From assembly GCA_001275005.1 (NCBI GenBank), contig JWZX01002950.1, positions 1 through 16,779 on the forward strand: 16,779 nucleotides of DNA. Reading direction: 5' to 3'. Each line of letters opens with the position of its first letter. The first letter of the stretch is position 1. The position numbers and the translations under genes were made by a program. Positions 6,657 to 14,221 of this stretch are shown here, one piece after another. The stretch comes from Chrysochromulina tobinii. Taxonomy: Eukaryota > Haptophyta > Prymnesiales > Chrysochromulinaceae. The notes beneath the pieces are model-generated. The model did not search any database and was not told where the DNA came from. It was given only the letters and a program-made list of their open reading frames with translations.

Positions 6657-9600
6657 TTAGGCTTCTAGGGTCGCCTTAAAGAAGCCCGGGGGTGGGAGCC
6701 TATTTGGCGTGACATAATCCAAGCCGGGGGGTGCGCGGAGCAGCGCCTTGCCATCTGCCTGCACGCTCGTGACCCACCCTTCCTTCATGCCCTTGGTGAT
6801 CCATCCCTTGGAAATGAATCGGATCTTCGCTCGCATGTGCAAGCCCCCGGATTCGCCTGGGCGTTGCTCGAGCACGTCGATGTGCGTATTCGCCGGCACG
6901 TCACATATCTTCTCGCTGTCCAGCTCGAACTCCTCGCGCAAGACCAGGGCGCTGTCGCCAGAGTGCCAAAAGTCGAGGCCTGGTACATTCGCGGAAAGGT
7001 AAGTTCCACGGTACCTCGGGCTCAGGACGCTTAAGTCGTGGATCTGTTCTTCCTCATCCGGCGGAATGTAGCGGTACTCGAGGAACAGCCGGTGCTTCGG
7101 ATCGAGGCGGGGGTACCCTGCTGCTGTGAGTTCTTCGTAGGTGGCCCTCAAGAAGATGACCAGGTCCTTCCAATGATATCCTCCTCGCTGCATCTCTCGC
7201 AACGTAAACTTGGCCTCCTGAAGCTGCCGTGAGGTGAACTCCGCCTCTCGTAGCTGCCCGGCGTTGAAGTTCACCTCCTTGAGCTCCGTTGCATTGTAGT
7301 CAGCCTCCTTGAGCTCAGTCGCCGTGTACTTACCGTCAACAATATCTTCGAGCGAGAAACCGACCTTCCTCAGGATCTTGGCGGGGTAGCCAGCCTGCCG
7401 CAGCTGCTTCGTGGTCCGTCCGTCAACGGCTCGCATGGCGTGTTCAGGCACGCCTCCTGCGCTGAGCTCCTCCAAGCTGAAGCCCTGATCCTTCATGTCC
7501 TTCACCGTGTAGATGCCGCGAAGGTCCGCCACGACGTAGCCATACTCCTTGAGCTCGGCAGCCTCGTACTTGCCTTGGTCCTTGAGCTTCTGCACCGACC
7601 TGCCGTCGACGGCCTCCACCGCGCGCCTCGTGAAGCCGGCCGATTCAAGCTCATCATCGGGAAAGCCAAGCTCCTTGAGCTCTTTGACCAGGCTGCCCGC
7701 GTCCTTCAGCGCTTTTGCGCCGTAGCCATAGGCTTTGAGCTCCTTGGCACTGAATCCGAGCGCGCGCAGCTGGATGGCGTCGAAACCGGCTTCGCACAGA
7801 GCACCGACGCCAAAGCCACACGCGATTAATTCTTTCGCCGAGTAGCCTCCGATGTAAAGCTCCTTTGCGGTGTAGCCGACCTCACTCAACTCCTTGGCCG
7901 TGAGGCCCGCTTCACGCAGCTCCGCCACAGGGGCGCCGATTGCGCGCAGGGCGGATGCGTGGAACCCACCGGTGACGAGGTCTTGGATGGTGTAGCCGAC
8001 CTTTGCCAACTCGGCAGCTCCGTAGCCGCAACCACGGAGCTCACCAGCACTGTAACCTCCATCCTTCAGCTCGCGAGTGGTCCATGAGCCGTCTTTGAAC
8101 TCGGCAATCGTGAAATAGATCTTGCCCCTCTTGAGCTCTTGTCCAGTGATCCCACCAGCCTTCATCTCCTTGGCTGTGTAACCGCCTTCATCTTTGCTCA
8201 CGGCGCCCGTGCGAAGGTCTATCCTGCCGCGCGAGCCGGTCGCAAGCTCGGAGGCCGTATAGCCCTGTTGCCGCAGCCGTTGAGCAGTATAGCCAGCCTC
8301 CTTAAGGTTTGCAATGGGCGTGCCTGCCGCCTTCAGCTGAACGAGTGACGTTCCCGCCTCCTTGAGCTCTTGAGCGGTGTATCCAGCTTGCACCAGCTCA
8401 TCACCACTGTAACCAGCCCCTTGCAGCTCGTTCAGGTCGTAGCCATCCTCGCGCAGCACAAGAGCCGTGAAGCCTGCCTTCCTCAACTCTCCTGCACTGT
8501 AACCAGCCCCGTGCATTTGTGTCACGGTGTACCCTGCGCTGGTTGCCTCATTGGCGTCGTAGCCAGCGTCTCTGATTCGAGTCGCATCATAGCCAGCCGA
8601 CTTCATCTCGTGCACCGTGTAGCCCGCCTCACGCATCATCTGAACCTGGAAGCATTGAGCTTGGGCCTTGCGCAGGTCGGCCGCCGTGAACTTTGCTACG
8701 CGCAGCTCGGCAATCGGGAAGCCCGCCTCGCCGAGCTCCAAGGCTTTGTACTTCCCTGCCTTCAACTCTACGAGCGTGAAGCTCTTTGCGTCCCTCATCT
8801 GCTGTGCCGTGTATCCGCCATCCTTGAGCTCTTTGACGGTGTATCCGAGCAACTTCATCTCAGGCACGGGGATCTCCGCCTCCCACATCTCTTTGGCACT
8901 GTAACCGAGGTCCTTGAGTTGGGACGCTTTGAAGCCCACCGCCTTGAGCTCCTTGGCTTTGAAGCCACCGTCCTTGAGTTCCTGCGCAGAAAACGCAATA
9001 TCGAGCAGCTCTTGAGCACCAAAGCCAATGTTGTGGAGTACCTCCGCGCCGACGACCACCTTGAAATGCGCACGCCGCGTCATGCCCTTGGAAATCAACT
9101 GGGCGACGGAGTTCTGCCAGGCTGTGCGCTTCTGCGGAGGTTTCTGCTTCGGGTTCCTAGAGTCTTCGAAGATCTTAGTTACAGCGTTGTACGACATCTC
9201 GAGCTCGCTCTCCCCTGGCTCCGGATTCCGATTCTTGCAGAGCAGCTCAAACATCATGAATATCTCTTTGCGCTGGGGACCGCCCTTGGTCAGGAATGGC
9301 GAGGACTGCAGCGTCTTGAGTGCAGTCGAGGGTCCACTGCGCAGAGACAGTACAGGGACCTCCCATCTACTCTTGGGACAGATGATAAGTTTTTCGAGAG
9401 CCTCGAGTGCCTTGGGGTCACCGTTCATGACGGTGAGGATCGTCGTAATAGCGTTGCGCTCCTCGCGCTGCACCGGTGGCATCCACTCGAATCCGGCTAG
9501 CGACAGGTCGAGGTACTCGAGGCTGTCGTTCTTGCCCAATGCGTCCACGAGAGAGACGACCTCTTTATCAGAGATCTTGTACTGGCACTTCCACTTGAGA

Positions 9601-11780
9601 AGCGAGCCACTCTTGATGGCATCGAGAGGCAGCCCGTAGCCCACATTCCAGAGCTGCACTCCCTTCTCTGCTACGCCGATGCCCGCCTCGCGCGCCTCCT
9701 GGATCAGCTCATACCATGTCTTGAGCATCGTCAAGGTCGAGATGAAGATCGACTTGGGAAGCGTCGAGGTGAACGAGCCACCTTGGACTGCCATCAGATT
9801 GTACTCCACTTGGCTCGCAGTGCCGTTGCGCACCTTTGAAGTTACCATCACTAGAATAACCGCTTGCATGATGCACTGGGGGAGCGCTTCGATGAGAACC
9901 TCTGCGATGGAGCGAGTTGCCGCGTACGCGGGTATGAACTGACGTAGGCTTTCTGGCATGGGCGCGGTCGGGAGCAGCCCAAAAGGCCCGAGAAACATGA
10001 GAGAGTCGAGGAAGAGCATCCCGAATGGCATCCCACCGAACAGGATCGACCGATAGAAAAACGAGTCCTCGCCGTAAGTTTCGCGCAGATAGGGGAGAAC
10101 CCGAATCCAGACCACGACGAACTGGCCCACAAGGAGGCAGGCGGAGACGAACGCGAAGGCCATGGCGCCGGCATTGTAGAAGAGGATCGTCACCTGAATA
10201 TCGGTGAGCAGGTCCATGCAGTAAAGGTAAACTGCGATGCAGCCGGCGATGCCATTCTTGATCACCCCGACAAACATCTTGACGTAGACTGTGCAGCCTG
10301 CCTCGCGTTTTTTCTTTGCCTCTGCCTCTGCCTCTAACCTAGCCATCTCCTCCAAATCTACCGCCTCCGCCTTCGCCGACTCCAGCGCGGAGAGAAAGTT
10401 GTTGTACGTCTCGATCTGCTTCTCGATCCTCGTACGCTTCTGCTCCATCTCCGCCTGCACTTCAGGTTCCATACCTCGTGCTCGCAAGCGCATCACCATG
10501 TTATGCTCCTCAAGATCCTCTCCCGCCTGTCTCAGCAAGAGTCGCACCTCGTCAGGATCGCCTGCCACTTTGGACAAGAATCCACCGCCAAAGGAATCGT
10601 CTTCGAGAGGGCTGTAGCCCTTCTTCGCCGCCTGCGCTGCCGCGAGCTTCTGTTTCTCCCTCCACTTCTCAATATCGGCCTGGAAGAGGAAGAATGTGGC
10701 AAAGATCCCGAAGAGGACGAAGTCGACCACAACAAAACCGAGGCAATTATTCTTGGCAAATTCGACACTTGCGTGTCCGAACTTTGCTGCCCAGATTGTC
10801 GGGTCGAGGTTGACATTGTCGAATTTGTCCGCTAGCCACTTCATTGCAGTAATGAACGGATACAGAGCGAATCCAATCAAGACGTCAAGGTCGAACGCTT
10901 CCGACAGGGCGAGCAGTACGGTAAAGGCAACCGTGAATGCGAGCGAGATCCATGCCTGTTTGTCTTCGTCAGACATGCCTTCATCAACTTGCTGAACACC
11001 TTTTTTGCTCCTCCTCCGTGCGATAGCTGCAGCGCGCCGCGCTTTCTCATCTTCAGCGGCTGCCTCTTCCCTCGCCGCCATGTACGCCAGGAAGCTGCCT
11101 GCTTTCTCGTCTGGGGGCTTATTGGCTTTGAATCTGGGAAGGTAGGCCTTTGCGGCGACCTTTTTCTCCAAGGCGGCAATGCGCGGCTTCGCCTTCGTAG
11201 AAAAGAAGGCACGGATGGCTGTCACGAGCTTCCTGAACTCGTCGAGCTTGAGCGTGCCCGACTTATCAGCATCAAACGTCTGCAACACTTTCTTGGCCTC
11301 AGCCGAGTTTTCCACCGACAGACCCAGCTCGGCCAGCGCGGACATGAGCTCCTTGTAGTCCATGATCTGCGAGTGATCTTTATCAAACTGGCGGAAGATC
11401 TTTTCTATGTCGTCGGCGGGTGGAGGCAAGGCCGCCAAAGCCGCCGCCCGTTCGGCCGCCTCCCGTTCGGCGACTGCCGCCTGTTTTGCCTGGTACTGTC
11501 GCAGCTCAAGGACGAGCTTCTTGAACTCGTCAAGCCCGAGGGCACCTGACCCGTCCGTGTCGTACCCCTGCATCACCTTAATTGCCATAGCTGGGGCCAC
11601 TTCTATGCCTACTTCGCGGAGCGCTTCTAGCGTCTCCTTGGCGTCGATGACGCCGCTGCCATCCTTATCGTATCTTGCAAAGATTCTCTCCATGACATCC
11701 AACTGGAAATTCGATTCGGGAGCTTTAGGATCCTCCTCCTCCTCCTCTGGCGCTGAAGCCTCGGCGGATGCCGTTGCCAT
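6657..11780 (-). CDS. EF-hand / XK-related-like membrane protein with ~60 decapeptide repeats
   Basis: This single open frame encodes 1707 residues from the first ATG (11780). Four EF-hand loops at 38-49 (DKDGSGVIDAKE), 74-85, 133-144 (DKDHSQIMDYKE, with Gln for the usual Gly at position 6) and 170-181 should bind calcium. Charged helices follow, then hydrophobic segments at about 277-315 and 345-368, and a coiled-coil-prone stretch (about 435-495). A multi-span core at about 498-650 includes MDLLTDIQVTILFY and EALPQCIMQ. These resemble the D-x3-D and 'E-S/A-x-PQ-x-x-x-Q' patterns of XK-related (XKR) proteins, some of which scramble phospholipids. A short leucine-rich patch (about 737-762) precedes a long decapeptide array (about 906-1541). 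The C-terminal ~165 residues include an SH3-like segment (CDVPANTHIDVLE to GWVTSVQADGKALL). A calcium-controlled membrane protein is inferred. XKR assignment is by motif only and needs a profile search. No intron is needed over 5.1 kb. Confidence 0.85.
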   Translation of the reverse strand: MATASAEASAPEEEEEDPKAPESNFQLDVMERIFARYDKDGSGVIDAKETLEALREVGIEVAPAMAIKVMQGYDTDGSGALGLDEFKKLVLELRQYQAKQAAVAEREAAERAAALAALPPPADDIEKIFRQFDKDHSQIMDYKELMSALAELGLSVENSAEAKKVLQTFDADKSGTLKLDEFRKLVTAIRAFFSTKAKPRIAALEKKVAAKAYLPRFKANKPPDEKAGSFLAYMAAREEAAAEDEKARRAAAIARRRSKKGVQQVDEGMSDEDKQAWISLAFTVAFTVLLALSEAFDLDVLIGFALYPFITAMKWLADKFDNVNLDPTIWAAKFGHASVEFAKNNCLGFVVVDFVLFGIFATFFLFQADIEKWREKQKLAAAQAAKKGYSPLEDDSFGGGFLSKVAGDPDEVRLLLRQAGEDLEEHNMVMRLRARGMEPEVQAEMEQKRTRIEKQIETYNNFLSALESAKAEAVDLEEMARLEAEAEAKKKREAGCTVYVKMFVGVIKNGIAGCIAVYLYCMDLLTDIQVTILFYNAGAMAFAFVSACLLVGQFVVVWIRVLPYLRETYGEDSFFYRSILFGGMPFGMLFLDSLMFLGPFGLLPTAPMPESLRQFIPAYAATRSIAEVLIEALPQCIMQAVILVMVTSKVRNGTASQVEYNLMAVQGGSFTSTLPKSIFISTLTMLKTWYELIQEAREAGIGVAEKGVQLWNVGYGLPLDAIKSGSLLKWKCQYKISDKEVVSLVDALGKNDSLEYLDLSLAGFEWMPPVQREERNAITTILTVMNGDPKALEALEKLIICPKSRWEVPVLSLRSGPSTALKTLQSSPFLTKGGPQRKEIFMMFELLCKNRNPEPGESELEMSYNAVTKIFEDSRNPKQKPPQKRTAWQNSVAQLISKGMTRRAHFKVVVGAEVLHNIGFGAQELLDIAFSAQELKDGGFKAKELKAVGFKASQLKDLGYSAKEMWEAEIPVPEMKLLGYTVKELKDGGYTAQQMRDAKSFTLVELKAGKYKALELGEAGFPIAELRVAKFTAADLRKAQAQCFQVQMMREAGYTVHEMKSAGYDATRIRDAGYDANEATSAGYTVTQMHGAGYSAGELRKAGFTALVLREDGYDLNELQGAGYSGDELVQAGYTAQELKEAGTSLVQLKAAGTPIANLKEAGYTAQRLRQQGYTASELATGSRGRIDLRTGAVSKDEGGYTAKEMKAGGITGQELKRGKIYFTIAEFKDGSWTTRELKDGGYSAGELRGCGYGAAELAKVGYTIQDLVTGGFHASALRAIGAPVAELREAGLTAKELSEVGYTAKELYIGGYSAKELIACGFGVGALCEAGFDAIQLRALGFSAKELKAYGYGAKALKDAGSLVKELKELGFPDDELESAGFTRRAVEAVDGRSVQKLKDQGKYEAAELKEYGYVVADLRGIYTVKDMKDQGFSLEELSAGGVPEHAMRAVDGRTTKQLRQAGYPAKILRKVGFSLEDIVDGKYTATELKEADYNATELKEVNFNAGQLREAEFTSRQLQEAKFTLREMQRGGYHWKDLVIFLRATYEELTAAGYPRLDPKHRLFLEYRYIPPDEEEQIHDLSVLSPRYRGTYLSANVPGLDFWHSGDSALVLREEFELDSEKICDVPANTHIDVLEQRPGESGGLHMRAKIRFISKGWITKGMKEGWVTSVQADGKALLRAPPGLDYVTPNRLPPPGFFKATLEA
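7161..9059 (-). repeat. Array of ~60 decapeptide (30-nt) coding repeats
   Basis: The frame reads as a 10-residue unit, consensus G-[YF]-[TS]-A-x-E-L-[KR]-[DE]-A, repeated about 60 times. There are a few 9-, 11- and 12-residue variants and one disrupted spot (SRGRIDLRTG, about two thirds back from the C-terminal end). Gly, the aromatic residue and Leu are most constant. The units differ much at the DNA level, so the array is old and held by selection rather than by recent slippage. The spacing is compatible with paired pentapeptides forming a solenoid; that fold is an inference. Confidence 0.85.
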
Positions 11781-12469
11781 GGCCACTCCGTTGCTGGACC
11801 CGGTACGTAGTTGAGCTCAACGCGAGCTTCGGAGCTCGACGCCACGAGGTGAATGAACTGCGTGCAACTGGATCGGGAGTCGAATCGTCAGCGATGAGCT
11901 AGGAGAGAAGAGACGTTTCATGCTCCTGGATCGCAGCGGACAGCGTGAATGCAAGCCCGCCACCGTGCATGCTAGCCGCGTCAACCGCTGGCCACCAAAT
12001 GTTGATCCGCGTGTGTGCACAAGAGCAGCTGATGCGGGTCGCTGGCGATTGACAGTGAAGGTAGCAGCGGCTGTGTGCGTGACCACGGTAAGGCGCTCAC
12101 CCTCGTGAGAGCAGTCGGCGTCCGAACTCAAGTGCGTTGATCGCCAAAGTGGCGCTTGACACAGCGCTCCGTGAAACCGTTCATCTGGGCGCACAAGTGG
12201 ACGCATGGCCGGGATAGGGACCCGGTCGCAAAACGCTCGGTTTAAGGCTCTAAGCTGTGGGTTCTTTGTAAGCTGGCCACCGCTGCCCGGCTGCCGTCTT
12301 TCTCGTATTCTATCGTATTCAACCGTAACGTTAAAAGACACCATAACGATGACCGGTTCAATACGGTTATCAACCATCCCTTAAAAATCAGTTTCACACA
12401 CACGTTCACACCTCCGGTAAGCTCGTGCGAGCGCGATGGGACGCCCACCCTAGACAGTCCGCTCTCCAC
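11781..12469. promoter_or_regulatory. Divergent intergenic region between the XKR-like and sirtuin genes
   Basis: This 689-bp region separates two divergently read genes and should contain both promoters and 5' untranslated regions. No TATA box, known operator or RNA gene was recognised. Open frames on both strands have no domain signal and look like composition effects. A short repeated tcgtattc occurs near 12302 and 12313. Confidence 0.4.
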
Positions 12470-13937
12470 ATGGGTGCTCTCTTTTCCCTCTTCAAGATAG
12501 ATTTCGGCTTCACCATTGACGAACGCGATATCCTACCGCCTTGCCGAGCTCCGGCCACATTGTCGCAACTGGCTCGTCCATCTGCACTGTCCGCGTTGCC
12601 GTCCTCTCAAGGCCCACTGGACCTCGATCACGTGGCTGCGCTCATACAATCCGTCCCCGATGAGTCTGTCATCGTGCTTGTTGGCGCGGGTGCATCTGTA
12701 TCGGCCGGCATACCCGACTTCCGCACGCCGGGCACGGGCCTATACGATAACCTTCAGGCTTACAATCTGCCATACCCAGAGGCCGTCTTTGACATCGGCT
12801 TCTTCCGGCACACGCCCGAACCCTTTTACAAGCTGTGCAGGGAGATGTGGCCGGGCCAGTACGAGCCGACGCCCGCGCATCGCTTCCTCCAGAAGCTTCA
12901 CGAGCACCGGAAGCTCAAGCGCTGCTTCACGCAGAACATTGACAGCCTCGAGGCGGCGGCCGGCCTACCCAAAGAGATGGTGGTCGCCGCGCACGGCAAC
13001 TTTGACGAAGCGCATGTGGTCGGCACGGGCGCGCGCGTTGACGTCACCGAGCTCAAGCGCGCCATTTTCGAGGGCGACGTGAGCCTACGCGCGTTGTGCC
13101 AGGTATGATCTCCCGTGATTGCCCTTGATTGCCCGTGATTGCCCGTGATTGCCCTTGATTGCCCTTGATTGCCCGTGATTGCCCGTGATGACCCTGGCGA
13201 TCCCTACGCGCACTGTGCCAGAGGGAGGGCGGCCTGGTCAAGCCTGCCATTACCTTTTTTGGCGAGGAGCTGCCCGCTCGCTTTGGCGAGTGCGTGTGCA
13301 CCGACTTCGCCCACTGCCGTCTGCTCCTGATCTTCGGGACGAGCCTGCAGGTATGTCTGAGTGCGCCTGAGTGCGGCCGAGTGCATGCTGATTGCTCCTG
13401 ATCTTCGGGACGAGCCTGCAGGTACAGCCGTTCGCGTCGCTCGTGCGCCGCCCCCCAGAAGGCACGCCGCGATTCCTCATCAACCGCCAAAAGGTGGGCC
13501 TGAACCTTGGGCTTGACTTTGACTCGGCGGACACGACCGACGGGTGCTTTATTGGAGACTGCGACGCGGGTGCGCAGCGGCTGGCGACGCTACTCGGCTG
13601 GGGGGACCTCGGAGGCACATCTCGTACGATCTCAGGCGATCTCGGACGCATCTCGTGCGATCTCGGAGGCCCAGCTTCCGCCTCACAAATTGCCGCGGCC
13701 CGCACAGCGCCCGCCGCAGCGCCCGCCGCAGCGCCCGCCGCAGCGCCCGACGCAGCGCCCGACGCAGCGCCTGACGCAGCGCCTGCCACCAACGAGCTCG
13801 CTGAGCGCCTCGGTGCAATGAGCCTAAGCGTGGCCGCCGTCGCTACCCACAAGGAAGAAGGAAGGTTGAAGGTTGCGTTGAGTTCAACTGTCGCTACGAG
13901 CGCCTCGAGTTCAGCAGCGGTGAGGGCGGCGTTGTGA
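12470..13937 (+). CDS. SIRT2-like NAD-dependent protein deacylase (sirtuin), zinc site degenerate
   Basis: Proposed model: join 12470-13102, 13222-13350 and 13422-13937, 425 residues. Sirtuins remove acyl groups from lysines using NAD+. Visible motifs are GAGAS (72-76), GIPDFR (80-85), TGLYDNL (89-95), TQNID (154-158), the catalytic His in AHG (His175), GGLVKP and FFGEELPARF in exon 2, then GTSLQVQPFASL across the exon 2/3 junction and TPRFLIN. These place it close to the SIRT2/Hst2 class. The region that normally carries two zinc-binding Cys pairs (about 177-215) has only Cys210; the first pair is replaced by AHVVGTGARVD. ATG 12470 gives MGALFS, which fits an N-myristoylation signal. After the catalytic domain comes a repetitive C-terminus with AAPA/AAPD units (about 348-375) and a Ser/Ala tail. 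Without both splices the frame is broken. Confidence 0.9.
13103..13221 (+). other. Phase-0 intron, 119 nt, filled with a 10-bp minisatellite
   Basis: The donor is CAG|GTATGA and the acceptor is TGTGCCAG ending at 13221. Splicing joins Cys-Gln to Arg-Glu-Gly-Gly-Leu-Val-Lys-Pro as expected for a sirtuin. Eight contiguous 10-bp units of the type gcccgtgatt / gcccttgatt fill 13111-13190 with no length change. The last 19 nt (13203-13221) match the last 19 nt of the preceding exon (13084-13102) at 17 positions. Confidence 0.88.
13111..13190 (+). repeat. Intronic 10-bp minisatellite, eight units
   Basis: Units alternate between gcccgtgatt and gcccttgatt; the first has tccc and the last ends gatg. 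Units with TTGAT fit a loose branch-point consensus (yTnAy). The array makes up two thirds of the sirtuin's first intron. Confidence 0.92.
13351..13421 (+). other. Phase-0 intron, 71 nt, flanked by a 32-bp exact duplication
   Basis: The donor is CTGCAG|GTATGT and the acceptor is CTGCAG|GTACAG. The 32 bp at 13322-13353, covering the exon end and donor GTA, recur exactly at 13393-13424, covering the acceptor and the next exon's first codon. The conserved sirtuin motif GTSLQ|VQPFASL is restored only by splicing. A loose 10-bp periodicity (ctgagtgcgc, ctgagtgcgg, ccgagtgcat) lies between the copies. Confidence 0.9.
13619..13674 (+). repeat. 10-bp periodic repeat in sirtuin exon 3, possibly an in-frame intron
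   Basis: ATCTC recurs at 13619, 13629, 13639, 13650 and 13660, giving the same period as the intronic repeats. GTACGA at 13624 and CCCAG ending at 13674 would bound a 51-nt segment, a multiple of three. It could therefore be a retained or optional intron, or an intron that became coding. The encoded residues have no recognised function. Confidence 0.4.
13703..13788 (+). repeat. 12-bp coding minisatellite (Ala-Ala-Pro-Ala/Asp)
   Basis: About seven units of gcagcgcccgcc drift to gcagcgcccgac and gcagcgcctgac. They are in frame in the sirtuin C-terminus and encode AAPA and AAPD units, likely a flexible linker. Confidence 0.9.
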
Positions 13938-14221
13938 GGATGGTGGCGCAAACCGCACGCGCACAGGTGTAGGAATTTTGCAGTCGAGCGTGTTCACCAC
14001 CGACGCGGCGGTCCGGTGTCCTTGGTATCGAACATAAACGATAAACCACCTTGACTGTGAAGTGGTCCAGATTCATCCCGCTGAAGAGTCACCTTTCAAG
14101 CTCTGAAGAGAGGCCAACGTCCCTTTCTTGATTGTTCTCGTCTTTGAGTGCTTGCATGTGAATTTCGTCGAATTCTATTCTGCATTGCATGCAGCAAAGA
14201 CGATAAACGATTGGTCAGCAA
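13938..14221. other. Intergenic region between sirtuin and sulfotransferase genes
   Basis: The 284-bp spacer, with lower GC than the flanking exons, should contain the sirtuin 3' end and the sulfotransferase promoter. No specific element was recognised. Confidence 0.5.

Noticed and set aside
6640-6665. CTGATGAG, resembling the hammerhead ribozyme core
   Set aside because: The partner GAAA core and flanking stems are absent.
8370-9500. Plus-strand frame of 376 codons opposite the decapeptide array
   Set aside because: Its apparent repeats are the reverse complement of the real array; no independent features.
11817-12377. Minus-strand frame of 186 codons in the divergent intergenic region
   Set aside because: No domain, no membrane or signal sequence, and no splice link to the neighbouring gene; treated as chance.
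13111-13190. CRISPR-like array
   Set aside because: The 10-bp units are contiguous without spacers and lie in a spliceosomal intron of a eukaryotic gene; this is a minisatellite.
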